Assembly (NCBI RefSeq): GCF_002505485.1
Contig: NZ_DAVG01000112.1
Span: 69,005-133,004, forward strand
DNA length: 64,000 nt
Origin: Methanosarcina sp. UBA5
Lineage (GTDB): Archaea > Halobacteriota > Methanosarcinia > Methanosarcinales > Methanosarcinaceae
Reading direction: 5' to 3'
The position numbers were made by a program, and so were the translations under genes. Shown here piece by piece: positions 26,310-35,588 of the stretch; positions within the stretch are counted from its first letter, which is position 1, and each line of letters begins with the position of its first letter. A model generated the notes under the pieces. The model was not told the DNA's origin, did not search any database, and saw only the letters and a list, made by a program, of their open reading frames with translations.

Positions 26310-27743
26310 TCACTGCGATTCTTCCACGCATTCACTTCCGCTTCCTTTGCCGGTGTATGCTGCCAGCTCCGGCTGTACAGGTGCGGTGAAAGTGTCAGTA
26401 GCTTCAAGGATTGCATTTGTTATCCTGTCCAGCAGTTCAAGGGCTCCCCTGTATCCTACAGTAAGAATACGCTGTGCTCCTACTCTATCGTGAATCGGCA
26501 ATCCAACTCTTACAAGCGGAATGTCACAGGCTTTTGCAATATATCTCCCATTGGAGTTTCCTATAAGGATTTCAGGGCTGCATTCCCTTACCGCATCGTT
26601 AAGAGTGTCAAAATCAATCCCATCCAGAACCACAGGTTCGAGTTCCGGGTTTATTTTTTCAATTATTTGCCTCATCCTCGTTCCAAAATCCCGGCTTTTA
26701 CTTCCGGTTGCTATCAGTACTGGGTTCATCCCGAGTTCCAGCATGAAAGTTGTAAGGCTAAATACAAGATCAGGATCTCCATAAACCGCTGCTTTTACCC
26801 CATACAGGTACTTGTGCACATCAACCATAGCATCGAGGAGCCTGCCCCTTTCTTTTAGATATTTTTCAGGAATCGGACAGCCGAGAATTTTGACCAGCTC
26901 AGTGAAGAAACTGTCAGTATTTGAAAGCCCAATTGGGATTGGAACACTATATCCGGGTACGTCGTGTGATTCTTCCAGATATTTAACTGCCAAGTTCTTG
27001 CTAACTATACCCAGGCCCAGGCTTGCTTGACTGTTTGGCATGTCAGCAATTTCAGAAAGTGGGGTGCCGCCCGACGCAATTTTAGGGAGATATTCTCTCA
27101 GCGGGGCATCGAAAGTTTCGGAGATGTCAGGCAGGAAAATATAATCTTCAGCCATAATCTCAAAGATCTCTTTGAGTTCACGCACATCAGCAGGAGAAAG
27201 GCTTTCAACAGGGATGACGTTAAGTTTTTCATTCTGGACTTTTACGGCGCTCTCTTCTCCAGGTTTTTCCGCAAATTTCCTGACAACTGCGTCTAGAGCT
27301 TTTATATATCCGCTTACGTGGCTTTCCCCGTAGCTAGGAGTGGAAACCGGAATAATTATAATATATTTCTCAGGGTCATCTCCGATTCCTTCCTCTTCTT
27401 TGAATTCCCGGATAATTGCAGGCACATCGTCCCCAATTGTTTCGGCAAGGCAGGTCGTAGCAACTCCGATTACTTTTGGGTTGTACCTGTTAATCACATT
27501 TCTCAATCCTTTTTTCAGGTTTTCCCTGCCTCCGTATACTGCTCCTTTTTCACTGAGCGAGCTTGATGCAATGTCTACAGGTTCCCTGAAATGGTGGGCA
27601 AGCTGCAAGCGCATATAGGTGCTGCAGCCCTGGGAACCATGGTAAAGAACCATAGTATTCTCAATTCCTTTGAAAGCAAGGGCACTTCCCATAGGCTGGC
27701 ACATAACACAGGGGTTCACAGTTGCATAGTTTCTTTTCGTCAT
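26310..27743 (-). CDS. nifN: Nitrogenase cofactor scaffold protein NifN
   Basis: NifN pairs with NifE to form the scaffold on which the FeMo-cofactor precursor is matured. The 477-residue protein has the NifK-like start NPCVMCQPMGSALAFKG, the Cys in GSQGCSTYMR and TTCLAETIGDDVP, which would bind the P-cluster-like [4Fe-4S] centre at the NifE-NifN interface. It resembles NifK in this operon and probably arose by duplication. GAGGAGG lies 7 bases before the ATG, 12 bases after the nifE stop. The last 20 residues are acidic and glycine-rich. Confidence 0.95.
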   Translation of the reverse strand: MTKRNYATVNPCVMCQPMGSALAFKGIENTMVLYHGSQGCSTYMRLQLAHHFREPVDIASSSLSEKGAVYGGRENLKKGLRNVINRYNPKVIGVATTCLAETIGDDVPAIIREFKEEEGIGDDPEKYIIIIPVSTPSYGESHVSGYIKALDAVVRKFAEKPGEESAVKVQNEKLNVIPVESLSPADVRELKEIFEIMAEDYIFLPDISETFDAPLREYLPKIASGGTPLSEIADMPNSQASLGLGIVSKNLAVKYLEESHDVPGYSVPIPIGLSNTDSFFTELVKILGCPIPEKYLKERGRLLDAMVDVHKYLYGVKAAVYGDPDLVFSLTTFMLELGMNPVLIATGSKSRDFGTRMRQIIEKINPELEPVVLDGIDFDTLNDAVRECSPEILIGNSNGRYIAKACDIPLVRVGLPIHDRVGAQRILTVGYRGALELLDRITNAILEATDTFTAPVQPELAAYTGKGSGSECVEESQ

Positions 27744-27755
27744 CTCAATGCCTCC

Positions 27756-29312
27756 TCATACCTGACTCTCAACTGCAGTCTCGGATTTCTGGTGTAAAAA
27801 TTCAGGTTTCAGGAGTATACTTTTACACTTATTTGCGTAATTTTCTCCGGAAATTCTTTCCTTTACTGCCGCTTTTTCTATTCTGCCTGATTTCTTATCT
27901 GATTCCACTGCTTCGGGTATCAGAGTCCTCTGCCTGACAGCGTTCCAGACAGGGCTGCTGATGGAAGCATCCACTTCCCGCGCAAAGTTTACAAAGCCGT
28001 CAAAACCTTCGAACTCCACCACCCTGTCGTGGTTGAAGTCGCAGAAAGCAATGCCAAGCTTGTATGCAATAAATCTCTCCTTTACGCCTGCAACCATCAG
28101 GTCGGCTTTCTGTTTCACGAGCAATTCTGCAAGTTCAAGGGGGTTTGCATCGTCAACAATAACCGTCCCATCCCTTACCGAATAACTGATCTGCTCGTAA
28201 TCCTCTTTTTTCCCGGTCTGGGTCCCGATAATAACGACTTCCATGCCAAGTTCAGCAAAACCTTTGATAAGCGTGAGAGCTTTTGCAGGTCCTCCCATGT
28301 AAATGGCGGCCTTCTTTCCTTTGACCCTCTCTCTAACTCGGGAAATTTCAGGCATTATACGGTTTATTTCAGTTTCCAAGATTTTTTCTGCCTGCTTTTT
28401 CATCTTCTCGGAGCCAAAGTAATCCGCAGTTCTCCTCAGAGCCAAGGAGATATCTTCAATTCCGAAGAAACTTGCATTTAAATACGGGATTCCATATTCT
28501 TTCTGCATCCATTTTGCAAGATAGGTCATGGATCCGCTGCATTGAACAAGGTTAAGGTCAGCTTCTGCTGCTCTTGATATAGCTTTTGCAGTTGAGTCTC
28601 CTGTCATTGAGACTATGACCTCGATTCCCATCTGTTCAAAGAGAGGCTTTACGAGCCAGACATCTCCAGCCACGTTGAAATCCCCTAAAATGTTAATCTT
28701 CGGCTTTATGGTTTCAGAGGGCCTGGGGACTTTTTTTGCAGTTGGATTTTCCGGAGGTTTTTTAATCAGCTTTTTTAAGGCATCGCAGGCAGCCTTGTAT
28801 CCGTCGGACTTGTTGCCTTTGAAGCCTTCGGATTTTACAGGAATTACAGAAATATTGTGTTTCTGGCTTGCGGTTTTGCACACGGACTCCAGGTCGTCCC
28901 CTATAATTCCAACTATACATGTAGAATACACAAAAATAACAGGAGGATGATAGAGCCCGACCAGTTCGTCTATTGCTTTTGAGAGTTTTTTCTCTCCTCC
29001 AAAGACTATATCAAGCTCTTTCATATCCGTGCTGAAGCTGGTGCGGTTTGTTTCAACCCCACTGGATTTTGCACCTCTTATATCCCAGGTATAGCCTGCA
29101 CAGCCGATTGGGCCGTGGACCAGATGAACTGCATCGGTTACAGGGTTTAAGACAACCCTAGCTCCCGAATAAACGCAGGCTCGCTGGCTGATAGCTCCAG
29201 CAAGAGAATTATTATCACAAGTCAGAGGAATTCCCTGCCCCTTTTCCTGTTTTCTGGCAATATATGGTTTTCTTTCTTCGAGAGTATCCACTATTCCAAT
29301 TTTCTCTTTCAT
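27756..29312 (-). CDS. nifE: Nitrogenase cofactor scaffold protein NifE
   Basis: NifE is the NifD-like half of the scaffold. Marks are CDNNSLAGAISQRACVYSGA, HGPIGCAGYTWDIRG and the Cys in YSTCIVGIIGDD, which match the P-cluster cysteines of NifD; SGSMTYLAKWMQKEYGIPYL is the region of the cofactor Cys. It lacks the NifD C-terminal His environment. The first frame codon is GTG at 29321, but the ATG at 29312 is 8 bases behind GGGGAG. Length is about 518 residues, longer than in proteobacteria because of a lysine-rich C-terminus. Confidence 0.95.
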   Translation of the reverse strand: MKEKIGIVDTLEERKPYIARKQEKGQGIPLTCDNNSLAGAISQRACVYSGARVVLNPVTDAVHLVHGPIGCAGYTWDIRGAKSSGVETNRTSFSTDMKELDIVFGGEKKLSKAIDELVGLYHPPVIFVYSTCIVGIIGDDLESVCKTASQKHNISVIPVKSEGFKGNKSDGYKAACDALKKLIKKPPENPTAKKVPRPSETIKPKINILGDFNVAGDVWLVKPLFEQMGIEVIVSMTGDSTAKAISRAAEADLNLVQCSGSMTYLAKWMQKEYGIPYLNASFFGIEDISLALRRTADYFGSEKMKKQAEKILETEINRIMPEISRVRERVKGKKAAIYMGGPAKALTLIKGFAELGMEVVIIGTQTGKKEDYEQISYSVRDGTVIVDDANPLELAELLVKQKADLMVAGVKERFIAYKLGIAFCDFNHDRVVEFEGFDGFVNFAREVDASISSPVWNAVRQRTLIPEAVESDKKSGRIEKAAVKERISGENYANKCKSILLKPEFLHQKSETAVESQV

Positions 29313-29394
29313 TTCCTTCACTCCCCTCTGCGTCAGTTTTCAGGTTTGCAGCGGCAGTTTTCCAGTTATCCGATTAATCTTTTGAAAAGGTGCT

Positions 29395-30765
29395 TTACTG
29401 GATGGTTTCAAGCAGCCAGTCTGGAGCATCCCTATCTTTCCTGTCAAGCAGGGTATTTCCTATACGCTCTACCAGTCTTGCAGCCCCTGCGTATCCCATG
29501 ATCGGGAAGTAATGCAGGTTTGCCCTGTCCATGATCGGGAAGCCTACCCTGATCAGAGGCACATCCTCTGCCCTTGCTATGAATTTCCCGTAGGTGTTGC
29601 CGATAAGGAGATCTACTGGCTTTCTCTTGATTATTTGGTGAAGAGTGAACAAGTCTCCTCCGGAAATTATATCAGCCTCAGGGTACTCCGAGCCTATGAG
29701 TCCTTCTATTTCTTTTTCAAACTCCGAACTCTGGGTTCCTGTAAGTACTACAGCAGGTTCCATACCCATCTCCATCACAAGACTAGTCAGGCCTGCAAGG
29801 ATATCCGGATCCCCGTAAATAGCTACCCTTTTCCCGTGGTAGTGGGGGTGAGCATCAGTCATCATATCCACAAGCCTTCCCCTTTCATCTTCAAGTTCGG
29901 GAGGAATTGCTACATTGGCAAGCTTTGCCGCATTCATTATGAAACGGTCGGTATTCCTGATCCCTATGGGAGTGGGCCCTATTTTTGCTGGGACTTTGTA
30001 CCTTTTTTCAAGGATCTTTGCAGATGAGCCTCCTGCCATCCTACAAAGAGCGATTGTCCCAAGGGAGTTTGCGGAATCTTCTATGTCTCCTATCGGAGTC
30101 CCACCTTTTGGATACATCGTGGGTTCTCCGGTTAGGGGAGCATCAAAGACATCAGTGGTATCTGGAAACACAATGCTGGAAATTCCCATTATTGAGAGTA
30201 TGCGTTTCATTTCCCGGATATCCGCAGGTTCCACAAAACCGGGGATGAGGTTTAGTTTCCCGTTTGGTTTGCTCTTTTTGGCAAAGGTAGTTACAAAGGC
30301 TTTTACCATGTTGTCATAACCCGTAATATGGGTGCCCACGTAACTAGGGGTAGAAGCTGCACAAACCTTAATAGAAGGGTCTATAAGTTCTTGATCCCTT
30401 ACGTCTTCTAAGATGACCCCTACGTCGTCACCTATTGTTTCAGCTACGCAGGTGGTATGGATTGCGATTACTTCGGGTTTGTAGATTTCAGTCAGGTTTC
30501 CAAGGGCTTCCTTAAGGTTTGCAGCACCTCCGAAGACTGCAGTTCCTTCCGAAAAACTGCTGGTAGTTGCCAGTGCAGCTTCCCGATAGTGCCTGCTTAA
30601 GCACATACGCAGGTAGGAGAGGCACCCCTGGGATCCGTGGCTGTGCGGCATGCAGTTGTGTACGCCAAGAGCTGCATAGACTGCGCCTATTGGCTGACAG
30701 ATTTTTGCAGGGTTGATGGTTACTGCTTCTCTGGTTACTTCTTCACATGGAGTATAGTCTAACAT
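29395..30765 (-). CDS. nifK: Nitrogenase MoFe protein beta subunit
   Basis: NifK is half of the alpha2-beta2 dinitrogenase. P-cluster ligands are seen as KICQPIG, GSQGCLSYLR and TTCVAETIGDD, and the conserved Ser region as STPSYVGTH. The protein has 456 residues and lacks the long N-terminal extension of Azotobacter NifK, as in clostridial and methanogen forms. GAGGTGA precedes the ATG at 30765; the open frame starts with GTG at 30774. It follows nifD by about 26 bases. Confidence 0.97.
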   Translation of the reverse strand: MLDYTPCEEVTREAVTINPAKICQPIGAVYAALGVHNCMPHSHGSQGCLSYLRMCLSRHYREAALATTSSFSEGTAVFGGAANLKEALGNLTEIYKPEVIAIHTTCVAETIGDDVGVILEDVRDQELIDPSIKVCAASTPSYVGTHITGYDNMVKAFVTTFAKKSKPNGKLNLIPGFVEPADIREMKRILSIMGISSIVFPDTTDVFDAPLTGEPTMYPKGGTPIGDIEDSANSLGTIALCRMAGGSSAKILEKRYKVPAKIGPTPIGIRNTDRFIMNAAKLANVAIPPELEDERGRLVDMMTDAHPHYHGKRVAIYGDPDILAGLTSLVMEMGMEPAVVLTGTQSSEFEKEIEGLIGSEYPEADIISGGDLFTLHQIIKRKPVDLLIGNTYGKFIARAEDVPLIRVGFPIMDRANLHYFPIMGYAGAARLVERIGNTLLDRKDRDAPDWLLETIQ

Positions 30766-30791
30766 TTTTATCACCTCTTACTTTTTGCCTC

Positions 30792-32390
30792 TCAGTCTAC
30801 TCCCGTAGCTTTCCAGGGTGGGTGTATAAACCTCCAGGTTGGGCTGTGCAAAGCCATATCAATGTCCCGTGCGAAGTTCAAAACTCCGGAAAAGCCTGTA
30901 TACCTTCCGCTGTAATCATACGAATGGATCTGCCTTGATGGAACTCCAAGCTTCTGAGCCCAGTACTTATCCTTGATCCCGGAGCAGAAGATATCGGGTT
31001 TAATGGTCTTTACAAGGACCTCAGTCTCGTGATGGTTAAGATCATCGATAACAATGGTCCCATCTTTCATCTCAGGGAAAAGTCCCTCATAGTCCATAAG
31101 CCCGATTTTCTTTTTCAGCTCTTCAATCCTTTCCGGGCTAACTGCGGGTTTGATGTTTTCATCCCTTTCGTAGTGCACATCCTCCAGCATGGAGCCAAGA
31201 GCATTTTCCTTGATATGGGGTATGATCTTCCTGCCTTCGTAGTCGTCCCTGTGGGCGAATTGATAACCTGCAACAACCACTTTCATGCCGAGTTCTTCGA
31301 AGAGGTTCTCATAGTGGTGACTCCTGGAGCCTCCGGAATAGATAAAGGCGGTTTTGCCCTGGAGTTTCTTTCTGTACGTCTCGATTTCGTCCTTATACTT
31401 TGCTTTTTCCTCGGCAATGGTTTCTTCAGTTTTCCTGGTAATTTCCGGATCGTCAAAGAATTCTGCCATTTTCCGAAGGGATTTTTCAGTACCTTTCGTG
31501 CCTATGTAGTTGACCTTTAGCCAGGGAAGTCCGTATTTTTCTTCCATCATGCGGTTCGTGTAGTTGATAGAACGATGGCACAGTAGGATACTGAGCTTTG
31601 CCCTGTGAGCCTGGGCAATTTTATGAAATGAACCATCTCCGGTGAAGGTCGAGACAATTCTGTACCCTATTTTTTCAAGGATTGGCTTTATTTCCCAGAA
31701 GTCTCCTCCTATATTGTACTCTCCAAATACGTTGATGTCAAAGGGAGTTGGATTTTCAAGTTCCTCGGTTCCGATAAGGTGTTCCATTAGAACATTGCTC
31801 GCAATGTGATGGCCTGCTGACTGACTGACTCCCTTGTATCCCTCACAGCGGGAGGGAATGATTTTGATTCCATATTGTTTTTCAGCTTCCCTTGCAACGG
31901 CTTCGATATCATCCCCGATAAGCCCTACAGGACAAGTTGCAGAGATGCTTATTGCTTCAGGTTTAAAGATCTTTACAACCTCGTCAATGGCTTTCTTTAG
32001 TTTTTTCTCACCGCCAAAAACGATGTCAGTTTCCTTCATGTCCGTGCATACGCAGTAGTTGCTGAAGTTATCTTCGCCTTCCTCTGCCTTTGCAAGGTTT
32101 CGCCTGGTTCCCCAGGTAAAGTATGCACAGCCTATAGGACCGTGGACGATGTGTACCATATCCTTGATCGGCCCGAAGACCACACCTTTCGAACCCGCAA
32201 AAGCACATCCTCGGTTTGTAAGGATGCCTGGAATTACCTTTTCATTGGCATCGATATGCTGCTCAGTGGAGCAGTCCCTGACGACTATGTGTTTTCTCCT
32301 GTTCCTTGCAGCCTTTTCCGGGAGCACTTTTAACATTTCATCGACAAGCTTTTGTTTGTCTTCAATTCCCGAATCTATTTCTGCTCCCAT
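30792..32390 (-). CDS. nifD: Nitrogenase MoFe protein alpha subunit
   Basis: NifD carries the FeMo-cofactor. P-cluster cysteines lie in NRGCAFAG, GPIGCAYFTW and ATCPVGLIGDD. The cofactor Cys is in LLCHRSINYTNRMMEEKYG and the His in RQIHSYDYSGRY; the catalytic Gln and His are in GVSQSAGHH. At 532 residues it has the insertion of about 50 residues near 380-430 seen in clostridial (group II) NifD, and Trp rather than Arg in the position after GCAYFT. It starts in the nifI2 stop (TAATG) behind AAGGAG, so the two are coupled. Confidence 0.97.
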   Translation of the reverse strand: MGAEIDSGIEDKQKLVDEMLKVLPEKAARNRRKHIVVRDCSTEQHIDANEKVIPGILTNRGCAFAGSKGVVFGPIKDMVHIVHGPIGCAYFTWGTRRNLAKAEEGEDNFSNYCVCTDMKETDIVFGGEKKLKKAIDEVVKIFKPEAISISATCPVGLIGDDIEAVAREAEKQYGIKIIPSRCEGYKGVSQSAGHHIASNVLMEHLIGTEELENPTPFDINVFGEYNIGGDFWEIKPILEKIGYRIVSTFTGDGSFHKIAQAHRAKLSILLCHRSINYTNRMMEEKYGLPWLKVNYIGTKGTEKSLRKMAEFFDDPEITRKTEETIAEEKAKYKDEIETYRKKLQGKTAFIYSGGSRSHHYENLFEELGMKVVVAGYQFAHRDDYEGRKIIPHIKENALGSMLEDVHYERDENIKPAVSPERIEELKKKIGLMDYEGLFPEMKDGTIVIDDLNHHETEVLVKTIKPDIFCSGIKDKYWAQKLGVPSRQIHSYDYSGRYTGFSGVLNFARDIDMALHSPTWRFIHPPWKATGVD

Positions 32391-32770
32391 TACATCAACT
32401 CCTTATTTACGGTCGCCTCTCCACTTTCTCCAGTCCGGATACGGATTGCTTCAGTAACATTTGACACGAAAATCTTTCCATCTCCTGCATTTCCGGTCTG
32501 GTTAACTTCTATTATTTTCTGGACCACTTCGTTTACGTTTTCGTCATCCACAACGATTGTGAACATGCGTTTTGGAATGAAGCGAATACAGGTCTCAGCT
32601 TCCTTATTTCCTGGATCAGGCAGGGGTGGGTTAAATTCAAAGCAGAGCCCTCTTTGTTTCCCGCGGCCCATAACCCTTCTTACAGTAAACGAAGGAAAGC
32701 CGCACTCAAGCAGGACATCTTTAGTTTTCTGGACTTTATTCATCCTGATTATCGCAGTAATCTCTTTCAT
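32390..32770 (-). CDS. nifI2: PII-like nitrogenase regulator NifI2
   Basis: NifI2 is a PII paralogue found between nifH and nifD in archaea and some anaerobes. With NifI1 it binds dinitrogenase and switches it off when ammonium appears, an effect reversed by 2-oxoglutarate. Marks are MKEITAIIRMNKVQKTKDVL, RVMGRGKQRGLCFEF and the PII end GNAGDGKIFVSNVTEAIRIR. The T-loop is longer than in GlnK (FNPPLPDPGNKEAET), as known for NifI2. GAGGAAAATCCC precedes the ATG. Confidence 0.95.
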   Translation of the reverse strand: MKEITAIIRMNKVQKTKDVLLECGFPSFTVRRVMGRGKQRGLCFEFNPPLPDPGNKEAETCIRFIPKRMFTIVVDDENVNEVVQKIIEVNQTGNAGDGKIFVSNVTEAIRIRTGESGEATVNKELM

Positions 32771-32795
32771 GGGATTTTCCTCCGAAAATCCGGCT

Positions 32796-33113
32796 TTAAA
32801 GTCCTGGTTTTCCAGTCCTTATGGTATAGGCTTCTTCCACAGGGGTTACGAAGATCCTACCATCTCCGTATTTTCCGGTCCTGGCAGACTTCATTATTGT
32901 TTCTATAGCCTTATCCTTATGTTCGTCTTCTACCACAAGCATGAGCATGGTCTTCTGCAGTTCGTCATAATTAATGTCTGCGATATGGATCCCTTTCTGC
33001 TTTCCTCTTCCAAAGACTTCCATTTTTGTAAGGGAAATACAGCCCTCTTTTTCGAGGCTCTCGATAACTTTAGTTTCCATGCCTGGCCTGATGATTGCAC
33101 GTATCATCTGCAT
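32796..33113 (-). CDS. nifI1: PII-like nitrogenase regulator NifI1
   Basis: NifI1 is the partner of NifI2 in post-translational control of nitrogenase. The protein starts MQMIRAIIRPGMETKVIESL, carries VFGRGKQKGIHIADINYDEL in the T-loop and ends TGKYGDGRIFVTPVEEAYTIR. GAGGAG stands 10 bases before the ATG at 33113, which I prefer to the longer frame from 33134. It has 105 residues. It lies 30 bases after nifH and 25 before nifI2. Confidence 0.95.
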   Translation of the reverse strand: MQMIRAIIRPGMETKVIESLEKEGCISLTKMEVFGRGKQKGIHIADINYDELQKTMLMLVVEDEHKDKAIETIMKSARTGKYGDGRIFVTPVEEAYTIRTGKPGL

Positions 33114-33142
33114 AATTTTTTGGCTCCTCTGCATCTCAAGAA

Positions 33143-33964
33143 TTATAGCTCTACAATTCCGAATTCGACCATCATTGCTTCTAACTCTTCCATTGGAAGC
33201 GGAGTTGGGACAACAAGTTTGGTGTTTTTCTGGACGTTTTCGGCAAGGGTCAGGTACTCTTTTGCCTGGTTGGATTCGGGATCAAAGTCAATTACAGTCT
33301 TCCTGTTGATTTCTGCTCTCTGGACAATGTTATCTCTGGGTACGAAGTGAATCAACTGGCTCCCAAGTTTCTTTGCGAAAGCTTCGAGGAGTTCACGCTC
33401 TCCGTCCACCTTCCTGCTGTTGCAGATGATGCCTCCCAGACGGGCTCCACCTTTGGCAAACTTAGCAAGTCCTTTACAGATGTTATTTGCAGCATAGATA
33501 GCCATCAGTTCTCCACTGGCCACTATGTAAATCTCTTTGGCTTTTCCTTCGCGGATAGGCATTGCAAATCCGCCGCATACAACGTCACCAAGTACGTCGT
33601 AGAATACATAGTCAAGATCCTCGGTATATGCTCCAAGGTTTTCGAGCAGCCCGATTGAAGTGATAATTCCTCGGCCTGCACATCCTACACCTGGTTCAGG
33701 CCCTCCGGATTCCACACATTTTATATTGCCAAAGCCTGGCTGCAAGACAATCTCAAGATCAACTCCTTCATCTCCTTCGCTTCTCAGAGTATCAAGCACA
33801 GTCTTCTGGTTCAGGCCGCCAAGCAACATTCTGGTAGAGTCTGCTTTCGGGTCACATCCTACAAGCAAAATTTTGTTGCCCATGGTCGAAAGTGCCGCGG
33901 TCAGATTCTGCGTAGTAGTGGATTTTCCAATTCCACCTTTTCCATAGATTGCTATCTGTCTCAT
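33143..33964 (-). CDS. nifH: Nitrogenase iron protein (dinitrogenase reductase)
   Basis: NifH is the homodimeric ATPase that passes electrons to the MoFe protein. It has the Walker A loop YGKGGIGKSTTTQN, the switch I region GCDPKADSTRMLL, and the [4Fe-4S] cysteines in GVGCAGRGI (near 96) and GDVVCGGFAMPIR (near 131). Length is 273 residues. The conserved Arg target of ADP-ribosylation precedes GII (CAGRGI). It leads the nif operon, with AAGGT 6 bases before its ATG and the operator and TATA box at 34004-34044. Confidence 0.98.
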   Translation of the reverse strand: MRQIAIYGKGGIGKSTTTQNLTAALSTMGNKILLVGCDPKADSTRMLLGGLNQKTVLDTLRSEGDEGVDLEIVLQPGFGNIKCVESGGPEPGVGCAGRGIITSIGLLENLGAYTEDLDYVFYDVLGDVVCGGFAMPIREGKAKEIYIVASGELMAIYAANNICKGLAKFAKGGARLGGIICNSRKVDGERELLEAFAKKLGSQLIHFVPRDNIVQRAEINRKTVIDFDPESNQAKEYLTLAENVQKNTKLVVPTPLPMEELEAMMVEFGIVEL

Positions 33965-34003
33965 CTTTTTACCTTGGTTCTTGTTTGCTCTCTGTCGGCA
34001 TTA

Positions 34004-34044
34004 GGAAGCCGGTAACCGTTGTACTATTTAATAGTATATATAAC
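34004..34044 (-). promoter_or_regulatory. nifH: nifH promoter and NrpR-like operator
   Basis: On the minus strand an AAAAGTTATATATACT box (34035-34044 for the TATA core) is followed by a 14-bp element, GGTTACCGGCTTCC (34004-34017), located where transcription should start. It is written GGAAGCCGGTAACC on the plus strand. It has the shape GG-N10-CC of the methanogen NrpR operator but with an imperfect right half. A similar element precedes glnK at 19601. Confidence 0.55.
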
Positions 34045-34165
34045 TTTTGAATCATTAAAAAGTCTGTTACCATTAATTGCTTTTATTTGCGAACTTCGGG
34101 AAAGGATTTAATAAATAGTCCCCTATAAATTTCAAAGCTAAAATGAATAACAGGAAGATCCTTTC

Positions 34166-35356
34166 ATGATCCCTGGAGCCTCTTATGATGTAATCGTTGT
34201 GGGCGCAGGCCCTGCAGGTTCTACAGCCGCTCTATATGCCGCAGAGAACGGCGCCTCGGTACTTCTTCTTGACAAAAAGAGAGAAATCGGGAGCCCTATT
34301 CAGTGTGCTGGCTTTCTTCCCGATGCTCCGGAAGTTCAGGCTCTGCTGCGTGAGGCCAGGCTTCCGGATACGCTGAAAAACTACCCTGATTCCTGTGTGC
34401 TGCAGCGAATTGACACTCAGCGCATTATCACTCCAAACTGCAGTATAAAAGAATTTGCTGTCAGGGGAGCAGTCCTTGACCGGCGCAGGTATGACCAGTT
34501 TCTTGCCGAGCAGGCAGCAAGGGCAGGAGCTGAACTGATGATCAAAACCCGCGTGACGAAAATTGAGGGAACGACTGTTGAAACGTCAGGAGTCTTTGGG
34601 AAAAACAGAATTAAAGCAAAAGCGATTATCGGAGCTGATGGCCCTAATTCCCTAGTAGCAAAATTAAAAGAGTTTGCCCATAAGCCCGAATCAAGGGAAA
34701 CTTCGGTTGCTCTCGAATATCAAGTAAGAAATGTTGATATTGATCCCTCTTCCTTGGAAATGTATTTCGGAAAGAATTTTGTGCCCGGTGGCTATGCCTG
34801 GGTTTTTCCCGAAGGCCAGGACCGAGCAAATGTCGGAATCGGAATCCGAAGCGGTATGGCTGAAAAAGGGATCTCAGCAAAAGAATACCTGCACCGTTTT
34901 ATGCGGGATCACCCGCTTGCAGGACCAAAACTGAAAAACGGCATAATCATGAACGTAATTGCAGGTATTATCCCTGTAAATGGTGCTCCGGAAAGAACCA
35001 CAACTGAAAACACGATGATTATAGGGGACGCAGCCGGTCAGATTTTCGCAACAAATGGAGGTGGAATTCCTCCTGCAATGATTGCCGGAAAAGTAGCAGG
35101 AGAAACTGCAGCTGAATTTGCAGCCGGGAAATGCAAACTTGAAGAATACGATCGCCGCTGGCGAGCTCAATTCGGATCTGCACTTGAAACTTCAGTGCAG
35201 GCAAGGCAGCTCATGGATGGGATTATGAAATCCGATACTCTCATGAATGCAGCTTTCAAACTTATCTCCCCTGAACAGATGAAAGTCATGCAATGCGGGA
35301 AACTCCCAGGCCCCGTAAAACTTGGACTCCAGGCTCTGAACCGGGGAAAGAAGTAA
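34166..35356 (+). CDS. Geranylgeranyl reductase family FAD-dependent oxidoreductase
   Basis: These enzymes reduce the isoprenoid chains of archaeal membrane lipids. The 396-residue protein opens with VIVVGAGPAGSTAALYAAEN, the FAD-binding Rossmann loop, then LLLDKKREIGSPIQCAGF, a family motif with its conserved Cys, and later IIGDAAGQIFATNGGGIPPA, the second FAD motif. It is probably digeranylgeranylglycerophospholipid reductase or a close paralogue. AGGAAGATCC precedes the ATG. It diverges from nifH across about 200 bases. Confidence 0.9.
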   Translation: MIPGASYDVIVVGAGPAGSTAALYAAENGASVLLLDKKREIGSPIQCAGFLPDAPEVQALLREARLPDTLKNYPDSCVLQRIDTQRIITPNCSIKEFAVRGAVLDRRRYDQFLAEQAARAGAELMIKTRVTKIEGTTVETSGVFGKNRIKAKAIIGADGPNSLVAKLKEFAHKPESRETSVALEYQVRNVDIDPSSLEMYFGKNFVPGGYAWVFPEGQDRANVGIGIRSGMAEKGISAKEYLHRFMRDHPLAGPKLKNGIIMNVIAGIIPVNGAPERTTTENTMIIGDAAGQIFATNGGGIPPAMIAGKVAGETAAEFAAGKCKLEEYDRRWRAQFGSALETSVQARQLMDGIMKSDTLMNAAFKLISPEQMKVMQCGKLPGPVKLGLQALNRGKK

Positions 35357-35365
35357 CTGGTATGG

Positions 35366-35464
35366 AAATATGGAGAAAAGAAATAGCTGTACGAAAAACA
35401 GAGAAAAGAAGAATGGGTGCACAAAATAAAGGGAAAGGAAGAATAGGTGCGCAAAATAAGTAGA
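35366..35464. repeat. Imperfect repeats after the reductase gene
   Basis: A unit like AGAATGGGTGCACAAAATAA appears two or three times, with shorter GAAAAGAA pieces between, directly after the stop codon. It resembles the 3'-flank repeats after corA and near the ech operon. No function is evident. Confidence 0.5.
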
Positions 35465-35588
35465 AATGAATACCTTTTAAATAAATAAAGGAAAAAATTA
35501 ATCTTTAGGAGGAAAAAACTTAAAAATTAGATTTATTTAATAAATGGCAAGTGAGGAAAAGAAATACCTAAAATTTAAGTCCCGTCCT

